Part shown: one piece after another, positions 15,966 through 26,756 of the stretch | How positions within the stretch are numbered: the stretch's first letter is position 1 | Layout: the number at the start of each line of letters is the position of its first letter | Assembly (NCBI RefSeq): GCF_900110735.1 | Contig: NZ_FOET01000008.1 | Location: forward strand, 155,933 to 219,932 | Direction of reading: 5' to 3' | From: Streptomyces radiopugnans | GTDB lineage: Bacteria; Actinomycetota; Actinomycetes; Streptomycetales; Streptomycetaceae | DNA length: 64,000 bases | Translations under genes and position numbers: made by a program | The notes under the pieces: model-generated | What the model was told of the DNA's origin: nothing | Seen by the model: only the letters and a program-made list of their open reading frames with translations | The model's database searches: none

Positions 15966-16046
15966 CGCGAAGAGGCACGAAGAGACGCGAGGGGAAGCGA
16001 GGAGAGGCGAGAGAGGGGTGAAGAGAGGCGAAGAGAGGCGAAGAGG
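15966..16046. repeat. Purine-rich imperfect tandem repeat
   Basis: About 80 bases are composed of degenerate GAAGAGAGGCG-like units; two copies of AAGAGAGGCG at 16021-16040 are exact and adjacent. The plus strand is almost pyrimidine-free. Such a tract can form triplex or slip during replication. Confidence 0.75.
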
Positions 16047-16073
16047 CGGCCACCGGGACACGGTGGCCGCCTC
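16043..16073 (-). terminator. Terminator of the ngcEFG operon
   Basis: A perfect 13-bp stem (16043-16055 with 16061-16073), loop GGACA, 58 bases beyond the ngcG stop on the minus strand. It is followed by the pyrimidine-rich complement of the purine tract. Confidence 0.8.
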
Positions 16074-16130
16074 GGGGGAGGGGACGGCGGGGACGGGCAG
16101 GTGCGACGGGGGCGGCAGCGGCGGGCGGGC

Positions 16131-17099
16131 CTACTTCAGCGCGCCCGCGGTCAGACCCGCCTGCACCTGGCGCTGGAAGACGACGTAGACGACGAGGATG
16201 GGCAGCACGGCCAGGGTCAGGCCGGCGAAGAGCCCGCCCCAGTTGCCGCGGTAGCCGGTCTGGGCCGCCAGGTTGGCCAGGCCCTGGGTGAGCACGTACT
16301 TGTCGGCGTCGCCTACGTGCACCACCTGGGGGATCAGGTACTGGTTCCACTGCCCCAGGAAGTTGAAGATCCCCACGCTTATCAGGCCGGGCTTGGCCAT
16401 CGGCAGCATGACCTGGAAGAAGATCCGGCTGTGCGAGGCGCCGTCGATCTCCGCCGCCTCCGCGATCGAGGAGGGAAGGGTGCGGAAGAAGGCCGACATG
16501 AAGAAGACGGTGAACGGCAGCGAGTAGGCGATGTAGACCAGGATCAGGCCGTGGTAGGTGTCCAGCAGCGCGAAGTTCTTCATCACGAAGAACAGCGGCA
16601 CCAGGGCGACGATGATCGGGAAGGCCATGCCGCCGACGAACAGGAAGTAGACCAGCCGGTTGCCGGGGAAGTCGTAGCGGGCCAGGACGTAGGCCACCAT
16701 CGAGCCCAGCAGCATGGTGCCGACCACCGAGCCGCCCACCACGATCACCGAGTTGATCGTGTACTGGCCGATGTTCGCCTCGTTCCAGGCGAAGGACCAG
16801 TTGTCCCAGTTCAGGCTCTCCGGCAGCGACCAGGGGTTCTCCAGGATGGCGCCGGAGGACTTGAAGGAGTTCATCACCGCCCACAGCAGGGGCCCGGCGG
16901 CCATCACGGCCCACAGGACCAGGAAGGCGTGCGAGAAGGCGTTGAGGGTGCGCCCCTCCGTGCCGTCCCCGGCCCGCCCGGTGCCCGTGCCGGGCGGGCC
17001 GGCGGGCCGCTGCGGGCCGGTTGTGCCCTTGGTGAGGGCCACGGCGGTCTCCTCGGGGTCCCCCGGCCTCAGGGACGGCGACGGTTCGGCAGTGGTCAT
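16131..17099 (-). CDS. ngcG: GlcNAc/chitobiose-type ABC transporter permease (MalG-like)
   Basis: A 322-residue CUT1-family inner permease with six predicted membrane helices after a polar ~55-residue N-terminus. The EAA loop EAAEIDGASHSRIFFQVMLPMAKPG is the ATPase-docking site. No ATPase is encoded in this operon, as is usual for Streptomyces CUT1 systems, which share the general ATPase MsiK encoded elsewhere. It lies 22 bases downstream of ngcF and is the last gene of the operon. Confidence 0.85.
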   Translation of the reverse strand: MTTAEPSPSLRPGDPEETAVALTKGTTGPQRPAGPPGTGTGRAGDGTEGRTLNAFSHAFLVLWAVMAAGPLLWAVMNSFKSSGAILENPWSLPESLNWDNWSFAWNEANIGQYTINSVIVVGGSVVGTMLLGSMVAYVLARYDFPGNRLVYFLFVGGMAFPIIVALVPLFFVMKNFALLDTYHGLILVYIAYSLPFTVFFMSAFFRTLPSSIAEAAEIDGASHSRIFFQVMLPMAKPGLISVGIFNFLGQWNQYLIPQVVHVGDADKYVLTQGLANLAAQTGYRGNWGGLFAGLTLAVLPILVVYVVFQRQVQAGLTAGALK

Positions 17100-17121
17100 G
17101 GCTGGTTCTCCCGCTGGCCTG

Positions 17122-18147
17122 TCAGAACTCGATCCGGTCCTTGCTCCGCCCGAACGCCATCGCCGCCACGGAGAAGACCATGGTGACGATCAGCAGGGCC
17201 ACGGCGACGGCGGTCGCGTAACCGGCCTGTCCGTCCTGGAACGCCTTGTTGTACAGGTAGACCGGCGCGACGATGGTCGAGTAGGCGGGGCCGCCCGCGT
17301 TCACCGTCAGGATGTGCACCACGGCGAAGGCGTCGAGCGCCATGATGCCCATGTACACCCAGCCGGTCTGCACGGTGTCGCGCATCAGCGGCAGGGTGAC
17401 GCGGAAGAACGTGGTCGTCCGGCCGGCGCCGTCCAGCAGCGTCGCCTCGTAGATCTCGCGGGGGATGGAGCCCATGGCCGCGGAGAAGAGCACCACGTAG
17501 AAGCCGACGTTCGCCCACACCATCACGACCACGACGCACCAGAAGGCCAGCCGGGGGTCGCCGAGCCAGCTCTGCTGCCACTCCCCCAGGCCGACGGCCG
17601 ACAGTATGCCGTTGAGCAGGCCGCCGGCGGGGTTGAAGATGTACTTCCACAGCACCACGACGATCGCGATCGACAGCGCCTGCGGGAAGAAGTAGACGAT
17701 CTTGTAGAAGCGCGAGCCGCGCACCCCCGCCACCGCCTCGCCCCGCCGGTGCCGGCCGCCGACGTTGAGCATGAAGGCGAAGAACAGGCCCAGGCCGAGG
17801 GTGATGACGGGCAGGACCAGCAGCAGCAGGACGTTGTGCCACAGCGCCTTGCGGAAGATCTCGTCCTCCATCAGCCGGCCGAAGTTGTCCAGCCCGACGA
17901 AGGCGAAGTCGCTGCTGAGGCCCGTCCAGTCGGTCAGCGAGTAGTAGAACGTCTGGAAGAAGGGCGACACGACCAGGACGCCGTAGAGCACCAGGGGCAC
18001 CGCGAGGAAGCCCGCGATGAACCGGTACTTCAGATAGGTCCGGTGGTGGGGGGAGACGCGCCGCCCGCCCCGGCCCCCGCCGGACCCTCCCGGCGGGGGC
18101 GCCGCTTCCTTGGTGGCCTCGGCAACCGCCGGGCTGTCACTGGCCAT
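17122..18147 (-). CDS. ngcF: GlcNAc/chitobiose-type ABC transporter permease (MalF-like)
   Basis: A 341-residue CUT1 outer permease with six membrane helices. The EAA loop reads YEATLLDGAGRTTTFFRVTLPLM. A Gly/Arg-rich cytoplasmic N-terminus precedes the first helix (FIAGFLAVPLVLYGVLVVSP). It pairs with NgcG to form the channel for the NgcE-bound sugar. It is separated from ngcE by 83 bases that contain a small hairpin. Confidence 0.85.
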   Translation of the reverse strand: MASDSPAVAEATKEAAPPPGGSGGGRGGRRVSPHHRTYLKYRFIAGFLAVPLVLYGVLVVSPFFQTFYYSLTDWTGLSSDFAFVGLDNFGRLMEDEIFRKALWHNVLLLLVLPVITLGLGLFFAFMLNVGGRHRRGEAVAGVRGSRFYKIVYFFPQALSIAIVVVLWKYIFNPAGGLLNGILSAVGLGEWQQSWLGDPRLAFWCVVVVMVWANVGFYVVLFSAAMGSIPREIYEATLLDGAGRTTTFFRVTLPLMRDTVQTGWVYMGIMALDAFAVVHILTVNAGGPAYSTIVAPVYLYNKAFQDGQAGYATAVAVALLIVTMVFSVAAMAFGRSKDRIEF

Positions 18148-18188
18148 GCCGCCCTCGTCCCAATCTCCGTGTTCCGGCTGTTCCGGTT

Positions 18189-18210
18189 GCTCCCGGGGCT
18201 TGCCGGGAGC
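18189..18210 (-). promoter_or_regulatory. Intercistronic hairpin between ngcE and ngcF
   Basis: An 8-bp perfect stem (18189-18196 with 18203-18210) in the ngcE-ngcF gap. As in xylF-xylG, it sits between the binding-protein gene and the permease genes. Confidence 0.5.
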
Positions 18211-18230
18211 CGGCCCTCAGCGGGCCCGGC

Positions 18231-19649
18231 TCACGCGTGCTTGTACTTCCTGACGGAGTCGTCCTTGGCCGTCCGGTCGGCGTAGTCCTGGCACTTGTTC
18301 ATGGCCTCGGCCGGCTTCATCCGGCCGGCCAGCAGCTCGGCGAGCACCGAGCCGATCTGCTCCTTGTGGAGGGTCTGGTACCAGTCGAAGATGCGCGGGT
18401 TGACCACGTTGTCCCCGGCGTCCTTGAGCGCCTGGCTGGAGGAGGCCAGACCGGGGGACATATCCATGCCGTCGGTGGCACCGGCCACACAGGTCAGCGA
18501 CTTCACCAGCCGGGAGAAGTTCTGCGCCGACTTCTTGCTCAGCATGATCCGCAGCAGTTCCATGCCGCCGGCCGGGTTCTTGGCCTGCGCGGGCACGATG
18601 AACGGCTCGCCGGCCTGCGCCCACAGGGTGCCGAAGGGCATCTTGTCGGAGTCGTCCAGGCCGGTGACCGCGCCGCAGGCCATGCCGAAGTCGGCGGGCG
18701 TGGTGTCGGCGGCCTCGTTCTCCACCCAGGAGCCGTTGGGGATGAAGATGCACTTGCCCTTGGTCCACTGGGTCTGGGACTGGATGTGGTCCAGGCCGGG
18801 GGTGCCCCGCAGGATGTAGCCCTTGGCGGACAGCTCGTGGTAGGCCTCGAACGCGCTCTTGACCGCGCCGTGCTTCCAGGCGTTCGGCTCCAGGTTGTCG
18901 ATGGCGTCCAGGACCTCCCGGCCGCCGATCTTCCCGATGAACGGGTAGAGGGTGAAGGGGATGTAGTACGGGTGCTGGCCGGCGTACGTCCAGCCCGCGA
19001 TGCCCTTCTTCTTGGCCTTGGCGCACAGGGCCAGCATCTCGTCCCAGGTCTTGGGGTACTCCCAGTCGTTGTCGGCCAGCAGCTTCTTGGAGTACCACTG
19101 GCCGTAGACGGTGTAGGCGTAGTTCAGGCGCCAGACCTTCTCGTCGCCGTACTGGCCCATCTCGATGGTGCCCGGCAGGAGGGTGTCGCGGACCTTGGTG
19201 TCCGGGTCGTCGACGGAGGGGGCGTCCAGCAGGGGGCTCAGCTCGGCGAGCTGGTCCTTGGCGATCAGGGTGGCCGCGTCCATCTGCTCGGCGCCGGAGT
19301 TGTCGATGAGGTCGGGCGGGTTGCCGCCGACCATTCTGGGCTGGAGGACCGAGCGGATCTTCTGGGTGGCGGTCAGCTTGACCTTGCCGTAGCTCTTCTC
19401 GTAGATCTCGGCGGCGTCCTTGCCGTACTGGGTGCCGAAGCCGCCGTCGAAGATGACGAAGTCCAGGCCGGCGTCCTTGTTGACGCCCAGCGGGTTGTCC
19501 TTGGTCTTCTGGCCCTTGGCGACCTCGGTGTCGCTCCCGCTGTCGCTGCTGGCGCAGGCGGAGAGCGCGCTCATGGCGGGGACGGCGATCAGGCCGGCCG
19601 CGGTGGCCCGCTTGATCAGATCACGACGGTTGACATCGGTGGATCCCAT
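18231..19649 (-). CDS. ngcE: GlcNAc/chitobiose-type ABC transporter substrate-binding lipoprotein
   Basis: A 472-residue extracellular binding protein. The N-terminus NRRDLIKRATAAGLIA carries a twin-arginine signal and ends in a lipobox (SALSAC), so it is probably a Tat-exported lipoprotein. Stretches such as GLDFVIFDGGFGTQYG, PPDLIDNSGA, KKKGIAGWTYAGQHPYYIPF and GTPGLDHIQSQ are characteristic of the NgcE group of CUT1 binders. NgcEFG of Streptomyces olivaceoviridis takes up N-acetylglucosamine and chitobiose; the same specificity is inferred here. The start is the ATG at 19649 with GCGAGGA upstream. A DasR-like box lies about 200 bases upstream. Confidence 0.88.
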   Translation of the reverse strand: MGSTDVNRRDLIKRATAAGLIAVPAMSALSACASSDSGSDTEVAKGQKTKDNPLGVNKDAGLDFVIFDGGFGTQYGKDAAEIYEKSYGKVKLTATQKIRSVLQPRMVGGNPPDLIDNSGAEQMDAATLIAKDQLAELSPLLDAPSVDDPDTKVRDTLLPGTIEMGQYGDEKVWRLNYAYTVYGQWYSKKLLADNDWEYPKTWDEMLALCAKAKKKGIAGWTYAGQHPYYIPFTLYPFIGKIGGREVLDAIDNLEPNAWKHGAVKSAFEAYHELSAKGYILRGTPGLDHIQSQTQWTKGKCIFIPNGSWVENEAADTTPADFGMACGAVTGLDDSDKMPFGTLWAQAGEPFIVPAQAKNPAGGMELLRIMLSKKSAQNFSRLVKSLTCVAGATDGMDMSPGLASSSQALKDAGDNVVNPRIFDWYQTLHKEQIGSVLAELLAGRMKPAEAMNKCQDYADRTAKDDSVRKYKHA

Positions 19650-19844
19650 GCTCAAGTCCTCGCCTTCTGTAAAGGACTCAGGCGGTGTGCCGGAACCCCC
19701 GGACACCGCTTGTGAGTTGAAGCTGAGTTGTGCGGGATGTAACGCCGGGTCGTGCGGAGCCGCGCCGGGTCTCGCCGATGCCCGCCCTCTCCCGGTGCCA
19801 CGGCCCTCCGGCCTTCGTCTTCTCATATGACCGCTCGGACGCCG

Positions 19845-19860
19845 ACAGGTATAGTCCACT
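19845..19860. promoter_or_regulatory. DasR-responsive element (dre)-like site upstream of ngcE
   Basis: ACAGGTATAGTCCACT matches the dre consensus ACTGGTCTAGACCAGT at 12 of 16 positions, including both GGT and CC cores. It lies 196 bases upstream of ngcE. DasR is the GlcNAc-sensing GntR repressor of Streptomyces chitin and aminosugar genes, which fits a GlcNAc transporter. Confidence 0.55.
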
Positions 19861-19931
19861 TTCCTTCCGGTGGGCAAGATCGGTGCGCGTTCGGGTGCCA
19901 GTCTTTCCCGAGTTGAGACCTCCGGGAAACG

Positions 19932-19974
19932 CGGCGGGGCCGTACCTCCCACCATGGGAGGTACGGCCCCGCCG
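19932..19974 (-). terminator. Second (distal) terminator of aconitase
   Basis: A perfect 19-bp stem (19932-19950 with 19956-19974) around ACCAT. Confidence 0.85.
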
Positions 19975-19986
19975 TCACCGCTTGAA

Positions 19987-20024
19987 CGCTGCCCGCCGCC
20001 CGGCCAGCCGGGCGGCGGGCAGCG
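19987..20024 (-). terminator. First (proximal) terminator of aconitase
   Basis: A perfect 17-bp stem (19987-20003 with 20008-20024) and a 4-base loop, 28 bases beyond the sacA stop. Confidence 0.85.
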
Positions 20025-20052
20025 GCCTCTCACTCGCGGGTCGCCTTGCGGA

Positions 20053-22887
<2,835 letters not shown>

Positions 22888-23032
22888 GACAGTCTCCTTC
22901 AAGTGCATGGGTTCGCGCGTACCACCGCGATCCTGCCGCCCCGGGCCCCGACCGCTTCGCTCAGGCTCACCTAAGTCGGGGGTCGCCCGGCGAAGCCTCG
23001 GCGGACGCGGCGGCGGTACGCCTCTCGGTAGA

Positions 23033-23050
23033 TATCTCGATGTCGAGATA
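23033..23050. promoter_or_regulatory. TamR-type operator upstream of aconitase
   Basis: TATCTCGATGTCGAGATA is an 18-bp palindrome with perfect 8-base arms. In S. coelicolor the MarR-family regulator TamR, which responds to citrate and trans-aconitate, controls the aconitase gene through a palindrome in this position. The identity as a TamR site is inferred from that knowledge. It lies 146 bases upstream of the sacA start. Confidence 0.6.
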
Positions 23051-23218
23051 ACTCTAGTACATGGCGGCTCCACGGTCATGCCCCGCCCCGCTCCGGGTAC
23101 CCGTGCAACCGACCCCAAGCGCCGGCGCGGACACGAGTCGGCCATGGAGCGGACCGCCGCGTGCCCGATAAACGGGTGAAAGTACGAAGAAAGCATGAAG
23201 AAACACAGGCCACAGAGG

Positions 23219-23244
23219 TTGACATCTCATATCTGAGATAACAT
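23219..23244 (+). promoter_or_regulatory. Promoter of the Xre-MurA gene with embedded palindrome
   Basis: A consensus TTGACA lies at 23219-23224 and a TAACAT hexamer at 23239-23244, 7 bases before the ATG. The latter spacing and absence of a Shine-Dalgarno point to a leaderless mRNA. ATCTCA-TATC-TGAGAT (23224-23239) is a perfect dyad overlapping both, well placed for repression by the protein's own Xre domain. Confidence 0.55.
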
Positions 23245-23251
23245 CACCCTC

Positions 23252-24781
23252 ATGACCGACGACTACCTCATGCGCATCGGCAAGCTCATCCGCGACGCCC
23301 GCCAGCACCGAGGCTGGACCCAGGCCCAGCTGGCGGAAGCCCTGGCCACCAGCCAGAGCGCGGTCAACCGCATCGAGCGCGGCAACCAAAACATCAGTCT
23401 TGAGATGATCGCCCGTATCGGTGAAGCCCTGGACAGTGAGATCGTCTCACTGGGCTACTCCGGTCCGATGCATCTGCGGGTCGTCGGAGGCCGTCGTCTG
23501 TCCGGCGCCATCGACGTCAAGACCAGCAAGAACGCCTGCGTCGCCCTGCTGTGCGCCTCCCTGCTGAACTCCGGCCGCACCGTGCTGCGCCGGGTCGCCC
23601 GCATCGAGGAGGTCTACCGGATCCTGGAGGTGCTCGGCTCCATCGGGGTGCGCACCCGCTGGATCAACGACGGCGCCGACCTGGAGATCGTCCCGCCCGC
23701 CGAGCTGGACCTGGACGGCATCGACGCCGACGCCGCCCGCCGCACCCGCAGCATCATCATGTTCCTCGGACCCCTGCTGCACCGGATGGACCACTTCCGC
23801 ATCCCCTACGCGGGCGGCTGCGACCTGGGCACCCGCACCGTGCAGCCGCACATGAGCGCACTGCGGCACTTCGGCCTGGAGGTCACCGCCACCGAGGGCA
23901 CCTACCACTCGGTGGTGGACCGCTCCGTCCGCCCCACCCGCCCGATCGTGCTGACCGAGCGCGGGGACACCGTCACCGAGAACGCCCTGCTGGCCGCCGC
24001 CCGGCACGACGGCACCACCGTCATCCGCAACGCCTCCTCCAACTACATGGTCCAGGACCTGTGCTTCTTCCTGGAGGAGCTGGGCGTGCGGGTGGAGGGG
24101 GTGGGCACCACCACGCTGACCGTCCACGGCGTCCCCCACATCGACCGCGCCGTGGACTACTCCCCCTCCGAGGACCCGGTGGAGGCGATGAGCCTGCTGG
24201 CCGCGGCCGTGGTCACCGAGTCGGAGCTGACGGTGCGGCGGGTGCCGATCGAGTTCCTGGAGATCGAGCTGGCCGTGCTGGAGGAGATGGGGCTGGACCA
24301 CGACCGCGGCGCGGAGTACCGCGCCGACAACGGCCGCACCCGCCTGGTCGACCTCACCGTGCGGCCCTCCAAGCTGGAGGCGCCGATCGACAAGATCCAC
24401 CCGATGCCGTTCCCCGGCATCAACATCGACAACGTGCCCTTCTTCGCGGCCATCGCCGCCAGCGCCCAGGGCAAGACCCTCATCCACGACTGGGTCTACG
24501 ACAACCGCGCCATCTACCTGACCGACCTCAACCGGCTCGGCGGACGCCTCCAGCTCCTGGACCCCCACCGCGTCCTGGTCGAGGGCCCCACCCGCTGGCG
24601 CGCGGCCGAGATGATGTGCCCGCCCGCGCTGCGCCCGGCCGTGGTGGTGCTGCTGGCGATGATGGCGGCCGAGGGCACCTCGGTGCTGCGCAACGTCTAC
24701 GTCATCAACCGCGGCTACGAGGACCTGGCCGAGCGGCTGAACTCGGTGGGCGCGCGCATCGACATCTTCCGCGACATCTGA
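23252..24781 (+). CDS. Xre helix-turn-helix fused to UDP-GlcNAc enolpyruvyl transferase (MurA-like)
   Basis: A 509-residue fusion. Residues ~8-62 form an Xre/Cro-type helix-turn-helix (RIGKLIRDARQHRGWTQAQL...SQSAVNRIERG). From ~70 the EPT fold begins (HLRVVGGRRLSGAIDVKTSKN, with the Lys/Asn substrate pair of MurA). The catalytic-loop Cys is retained as Cys190 in PYAGGCDLGTR, corresponding to E. coli MurA Cys115, so enzymatic activity is plausible. MurA starts peptidoglycan synthesis by adding enolpyruvate to UDP-GlcNAc. The same fusion occurs in other Streptomyces from memory. It may be a MurA paralog acting as a substrate-responsive regulator. Confidence 0.9.
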   Translation: MTDDYLMRIGKLIRDARQHRGWTQAQLAEALATSQSAVNRIERGNQNISLEMIARIGEALDSEIVSLGYSGPMHLRVVGGRRLSGAIDVKTSKNACVALLCASLLNSGRTVLRRVARIEEVYRILEVLGSIGVRTRWINDGADLEIVPPAELDLDGIDADAARRTRSIIMFLGPLLHRMDHFRIPYAGGCDLGTRTVQPHMSALRHFGLEVTATEGTYHSVVDRSVRPTRPIVLTERGDTVTENALLAAARHDGTTVIRNASSNYMVQDLCFFLEELGVRVEGVGTTTLTVHGVPHIDRAVDYSPSEDPVEAMSLLAAAVVTESELTVRRVPIEFLEIELAVLEEMGLDHDRGAEYRADNGRTRLVDLTVRPSKLEAPIDKIHPMPFPGINIDNVPFFAAIAASAQGKTLIHDWVYDNRAIYLTDLNRLGGRLQLLDPHRVLVEGPTRWRAAEMMCPPALRPAVVVLLAMMAAEGTSVLRNVYVINRGYEDLAERLNSVGARIDIFRDI

Positions 24782-24832
24782 CGGGCGGATGCCGTGCCGG
24801 CGCGGGAGGCCCCGGCGCGCGGGGCATCCCGC

Positions 24833-24862
24833 GTGGCACCCCGCGGGGAAGCGGGGTGCCAC
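24833..24862. terminator. Shared bidirectional terminator
   Basis: A perfect 12-bp stem (24833-24844 with 24851-24862) between the convergent Xre-MurA gene and the secreted-protein gene. Confidence 0.8.
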
Positions 24863-24880
24863 CGGTGGACCGGCGGTCCG

Positions 24881-25453
24881 TCAGCCGCGGCCGGTCGAGA
24901 ACCTCAGCACCATGAGGTCGAACGCGAAGGCGGTGGAGCAGGACAGCGGCACCTCCCGTCCGAGCACCTCCACGGTGGCGGAGGCGTCGAGCGGTGTGTT
25001 GGTGCCCCTGGTGATCACGTAGTGACCGGCCGGGTCCTCGACGACCTCGTGCACACGGGTGGGCTCCCCCGCGGCCGTGTAGGTGCCGGTGACGGTCGCG
25101 TCGCCGGCCGGTTCCCCCGTGCCGTCCAGCTTCCTGAGCGGGATGTCGGCCGCGATCGCGCCGCCGGAGAACAGCGTGGCGCCCCCCGGGCCGTAGCCGC
25201 CGCCGTACTCCCCCTCCGGCGTCTCCACGACCACGCCGGTGTGCGTGCCGTACGCGGAGTTCTGGTACAGGTCCACCGCGACGAACACGTCCCCGGAACG
25301 CCCGGAGCAGTTCACCGCGTACCCCTTCTCGACCGTCCGGGTCGGTTTGGTGCCGCCCTCCGCGGAGGGAGCGGCCTGCGCCGCCCCGGGGACGGCGGTC
25401 AGTGTTCCGACCGCGGCCAGGCAGGCCAGCGCGGCTCGTGTCGTGGTCCTCAA
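24881..25453 (-). CDS. Secreted protein of unknown function
   Basis: A 190-residue protein with a Sec signal peptide (RTTTRAALACLAAVGTLTAVPGAAQA, cleavage after AQA about residue 28). The mature part is rich in Gly, Thr and Val with a repeated beta-strand pattern and two cysteines (VNCSG and LSCST) placed to form one disulfide. I do not recognise a family. The start is a TTG, chosen because GGGGAGA lies 6-8 bases upstream and the signal peptide begins directly after it. It is convergent with the Xre-MurA gene and downstream of a lipoprotein gene on the same strand. Confidence 0.7.
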   Translation of the reverse strand: MRTTTRAALACLAAVGTLTAVPGAAQAAPSAEGGTKPTRTVEKGYAVNCSGRSGDVFVAVDLYQNSAYGTHTGVVVETPEGEYGGGYGPGGATLFSGGAIAADIPLRKLDGTGEPAGDATVTGTYTAAGEPTRVHEVVEDPAGHYVITRGTNTPLDASATVEVLGREVPLSCSTAFAFDLMVLRFSTGRG

Positions 25454-25578
25454 CTCGGTTCTCCCCTCGGGCCCCGGCGGGCCCCGCCTCCGGCGCCGTC
25501 TGGCCGGCGCCGGAGCACAGAAGACACCCGGGGCGGGCCTTCGGTTGTACCGGACGGGCGCGGCACCCGCCGCGAGAG

Positions 25579-25614
25579 CCCCGGCTCCGGGCGCGGGGGC
25601 GCCGGGAGCCGGGG
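25579..25614 (-). terminator. Terminator after the lipoprotein gene
   Basis: A 10-bp perfect stem (25579-25588 with 25605-25614), 40 bases past the lipoprotein stop on the minus strand. Confidence 0.6.
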
Positions 25615-25654
25615 CGGGGCAGGGCGGGAGGGGGCGGAAGGGCGTGCCGGAGCG

Positions 25655-26476
25655 TCAGGCGAGCTTCTCCGCCTGGGCCTCGATGACGGCGGCCGGGAGG
25701 TCGAAGTCCTCGCCGCTGCCGGCGGCGGCGATGTTGAAGGAGGAGAAGACGGCCAGCGTGGCGCCCTGCCGCACCACGGCCAGCTTGAACGGGACCTTCT
25801 CGCCGTCCTGCTCGCTGGTCACCGTCCAGGCGGCGGCCTCCTCGCCGCTGGCGACCTTCTCCTCCTTGACGCCGGTCACCTTCTGCTCGTCGCCCTTGAC
25901 GCCTCCGGTGAACCCGCCGGAGCAGGACTCGGCGGCGGTGCGCAGGTCGGCGAGGGTCTTCTCCGCGCCCCCGTCCTCGTAGGAGGCGAGGGTGACCATC
26001 GTCGTCGTGGCGTCGAGGGCGCCCTGGATCGCGTCCTCGAAGTTCTCCAGGTCCTCTTCGGTCAGCTCCTCGGAGCCCTCCGTGCCGCTGTCGGCCGGCT
26101 TCTCGGGCTCCTGGGTGACGATGCGCCGGGCGGTCGCCGCCGGGTCGCCGACCGGCACGCCGAGCTGGGCGTGCGCCAGGGGCGTGCACTCGTCGTTGTC
26201 GGAGGAGACCTCCTTGGCGGAGACGCTGTCGCCGGGGCCCAGCTCGTCGACCTTGTGGCCCTCGACGTCGCCGTCGGCGAGGATGAGCTTCTCCAGTTCG
26301 GCGGAGGTCCTGGCCCCGGCGGCCGGACCGGAGGAGGCGGACTTCCCGGCCTTGTCGGCCTTGCCCTTCTCCCCGTCCCCTCCGCCGGAGTCCGAACCGC
26401 CGCAGGCGGTGGCCAGCAGGGCCAGGCAGGCCGCCGAGGCGGCGAGGGCGGTACGGCGTACGGCGGTGGATCGCAT
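25655..26476 (-). CDS. Secreted lipoprotein of unknown function
   Basis: A 273-residue lipoprotein: signal RSTAVRRTALAASAACLALL with lipobox LLATAC, then a Gly/Ser/Asp/Lys-rich linker to ~residue 50. The mature domain has alternating hydrophobic strands and two cysteines (DECTP, ESCSGGF). It resembles other actinobacterial lipoproteins of the LppX-unlike, PknH-sensor-unlike type; I cannot name the family. The ATG at 26476 is chosen because the signal peptide starts there; the upstream codons of the longer frame are Pro/Gly-rich and not signal-like. Confidence 0.7.
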   Translation of the reverse strand: MRSTAVRRTALAASAACLALLATACGGSDSGGGDGEKGKADKAGKSASSGPAAGARTSAELEKLILADGDVEGHKVDELGPGDSVSAKEVSSDNDECTPLAHAQLGVPVGDPAATARRIVTQEPEKPADSGTEGSEELTEEDLENFEDAIQGALDATTTMVTLASYEDGGAEKTLADLRTAAESCSGGFTGGVKGDEQKVTGVKEEKVASGEEAAAWTVTSEQDGEKVPFKLAVVRQGATLAVFSSFNIAAAGSGEDFDLPAAVIEAQAEKLA

Positions 26477-26555
26477 CGTGTGTTCTCTCTGCTCCGTTGG
26501 CGGGCCCTGTTCCGTCGGCGGGCCCCGGCGCCGCCCGGAGGTTTTGCCCGGCACC

Positions 26556-26583
26556 GGCCCGCCACAGGTCCCTGTGGCGGGCC
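26556..26583 (-). promoter_or_regulatory. Perfect hairpin in the gap between the lipoprotein and protease genes
   Basis: A 13-bp perfect stem with only a TC between the arms (26556-26568 and 26571-26583). It may be a second terminator of the upstream protease gene or a leader/operator of the lipoprotein gene. Confidence 0.5.
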
Positions 26584-26694
26584 AACTCTAGGAGTTCACG
26601 CCTCGGCGGAGACGGGAAGCTTCGGACCGGCGTTCGATCGTGACTGTGATGTGATCATTCCGGACCCGGCCCGTGGAGGCCGGGCCCGCACGCT

Positions 26695-26737
26695 CCCACC
26701 GCCGCCCCCCACCGCGGTCCGACGGGGCGGCGGTGGG
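26695..26737 (-). terminator. Terminator of the protease-CAP gene
   Basis: A perfect 14-bp stem (26695-26708 with 26724-26737), 20 bases after the stop. Confidence 0.75.
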
Positions 26738-26756
26738 TGGTGGCGGGATCGGCGGG

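Larger units (their letters stand above)
15781..16130. other. Gene-free 350-base stretch between the ROK gene and ngcG
   Basis: The part nearest the ROK gene (to ~15920) is its promoter region and contains a minus-strand TCTTGACGGGAGAT motif (15896-15909). The middle (15966-16046) is a purine-rich, GAAGAGGCG-type imperfect tandem repeat. The remainder holds the ngcEFG terminator. No open frame looks real. Confidence 0.7.
19650..20052 (-). other. Gene-free 403-base stretch between ngcE and aconitase
   Basis: The ngcE-proximal half is its promoter/leader, including a short hairpin near 19683-19708 and the DasR-like box at 19845-19860. The sacA-proximal half holds two long perfect hairpins in series. 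No credible ORF. Confidence 0.75.
22888..23251. other. Divergent 364-base regulatory region between aconitase and Xre-MurA
   Basis: Gene-free. It holds a TamR-like palindrome near the sacA side and a TTGACA box plus a second palindrome immediately before the Xre-MurA gene. The stretch 22910-23030 shows no further structure that I can support. Confidence 0.8.
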
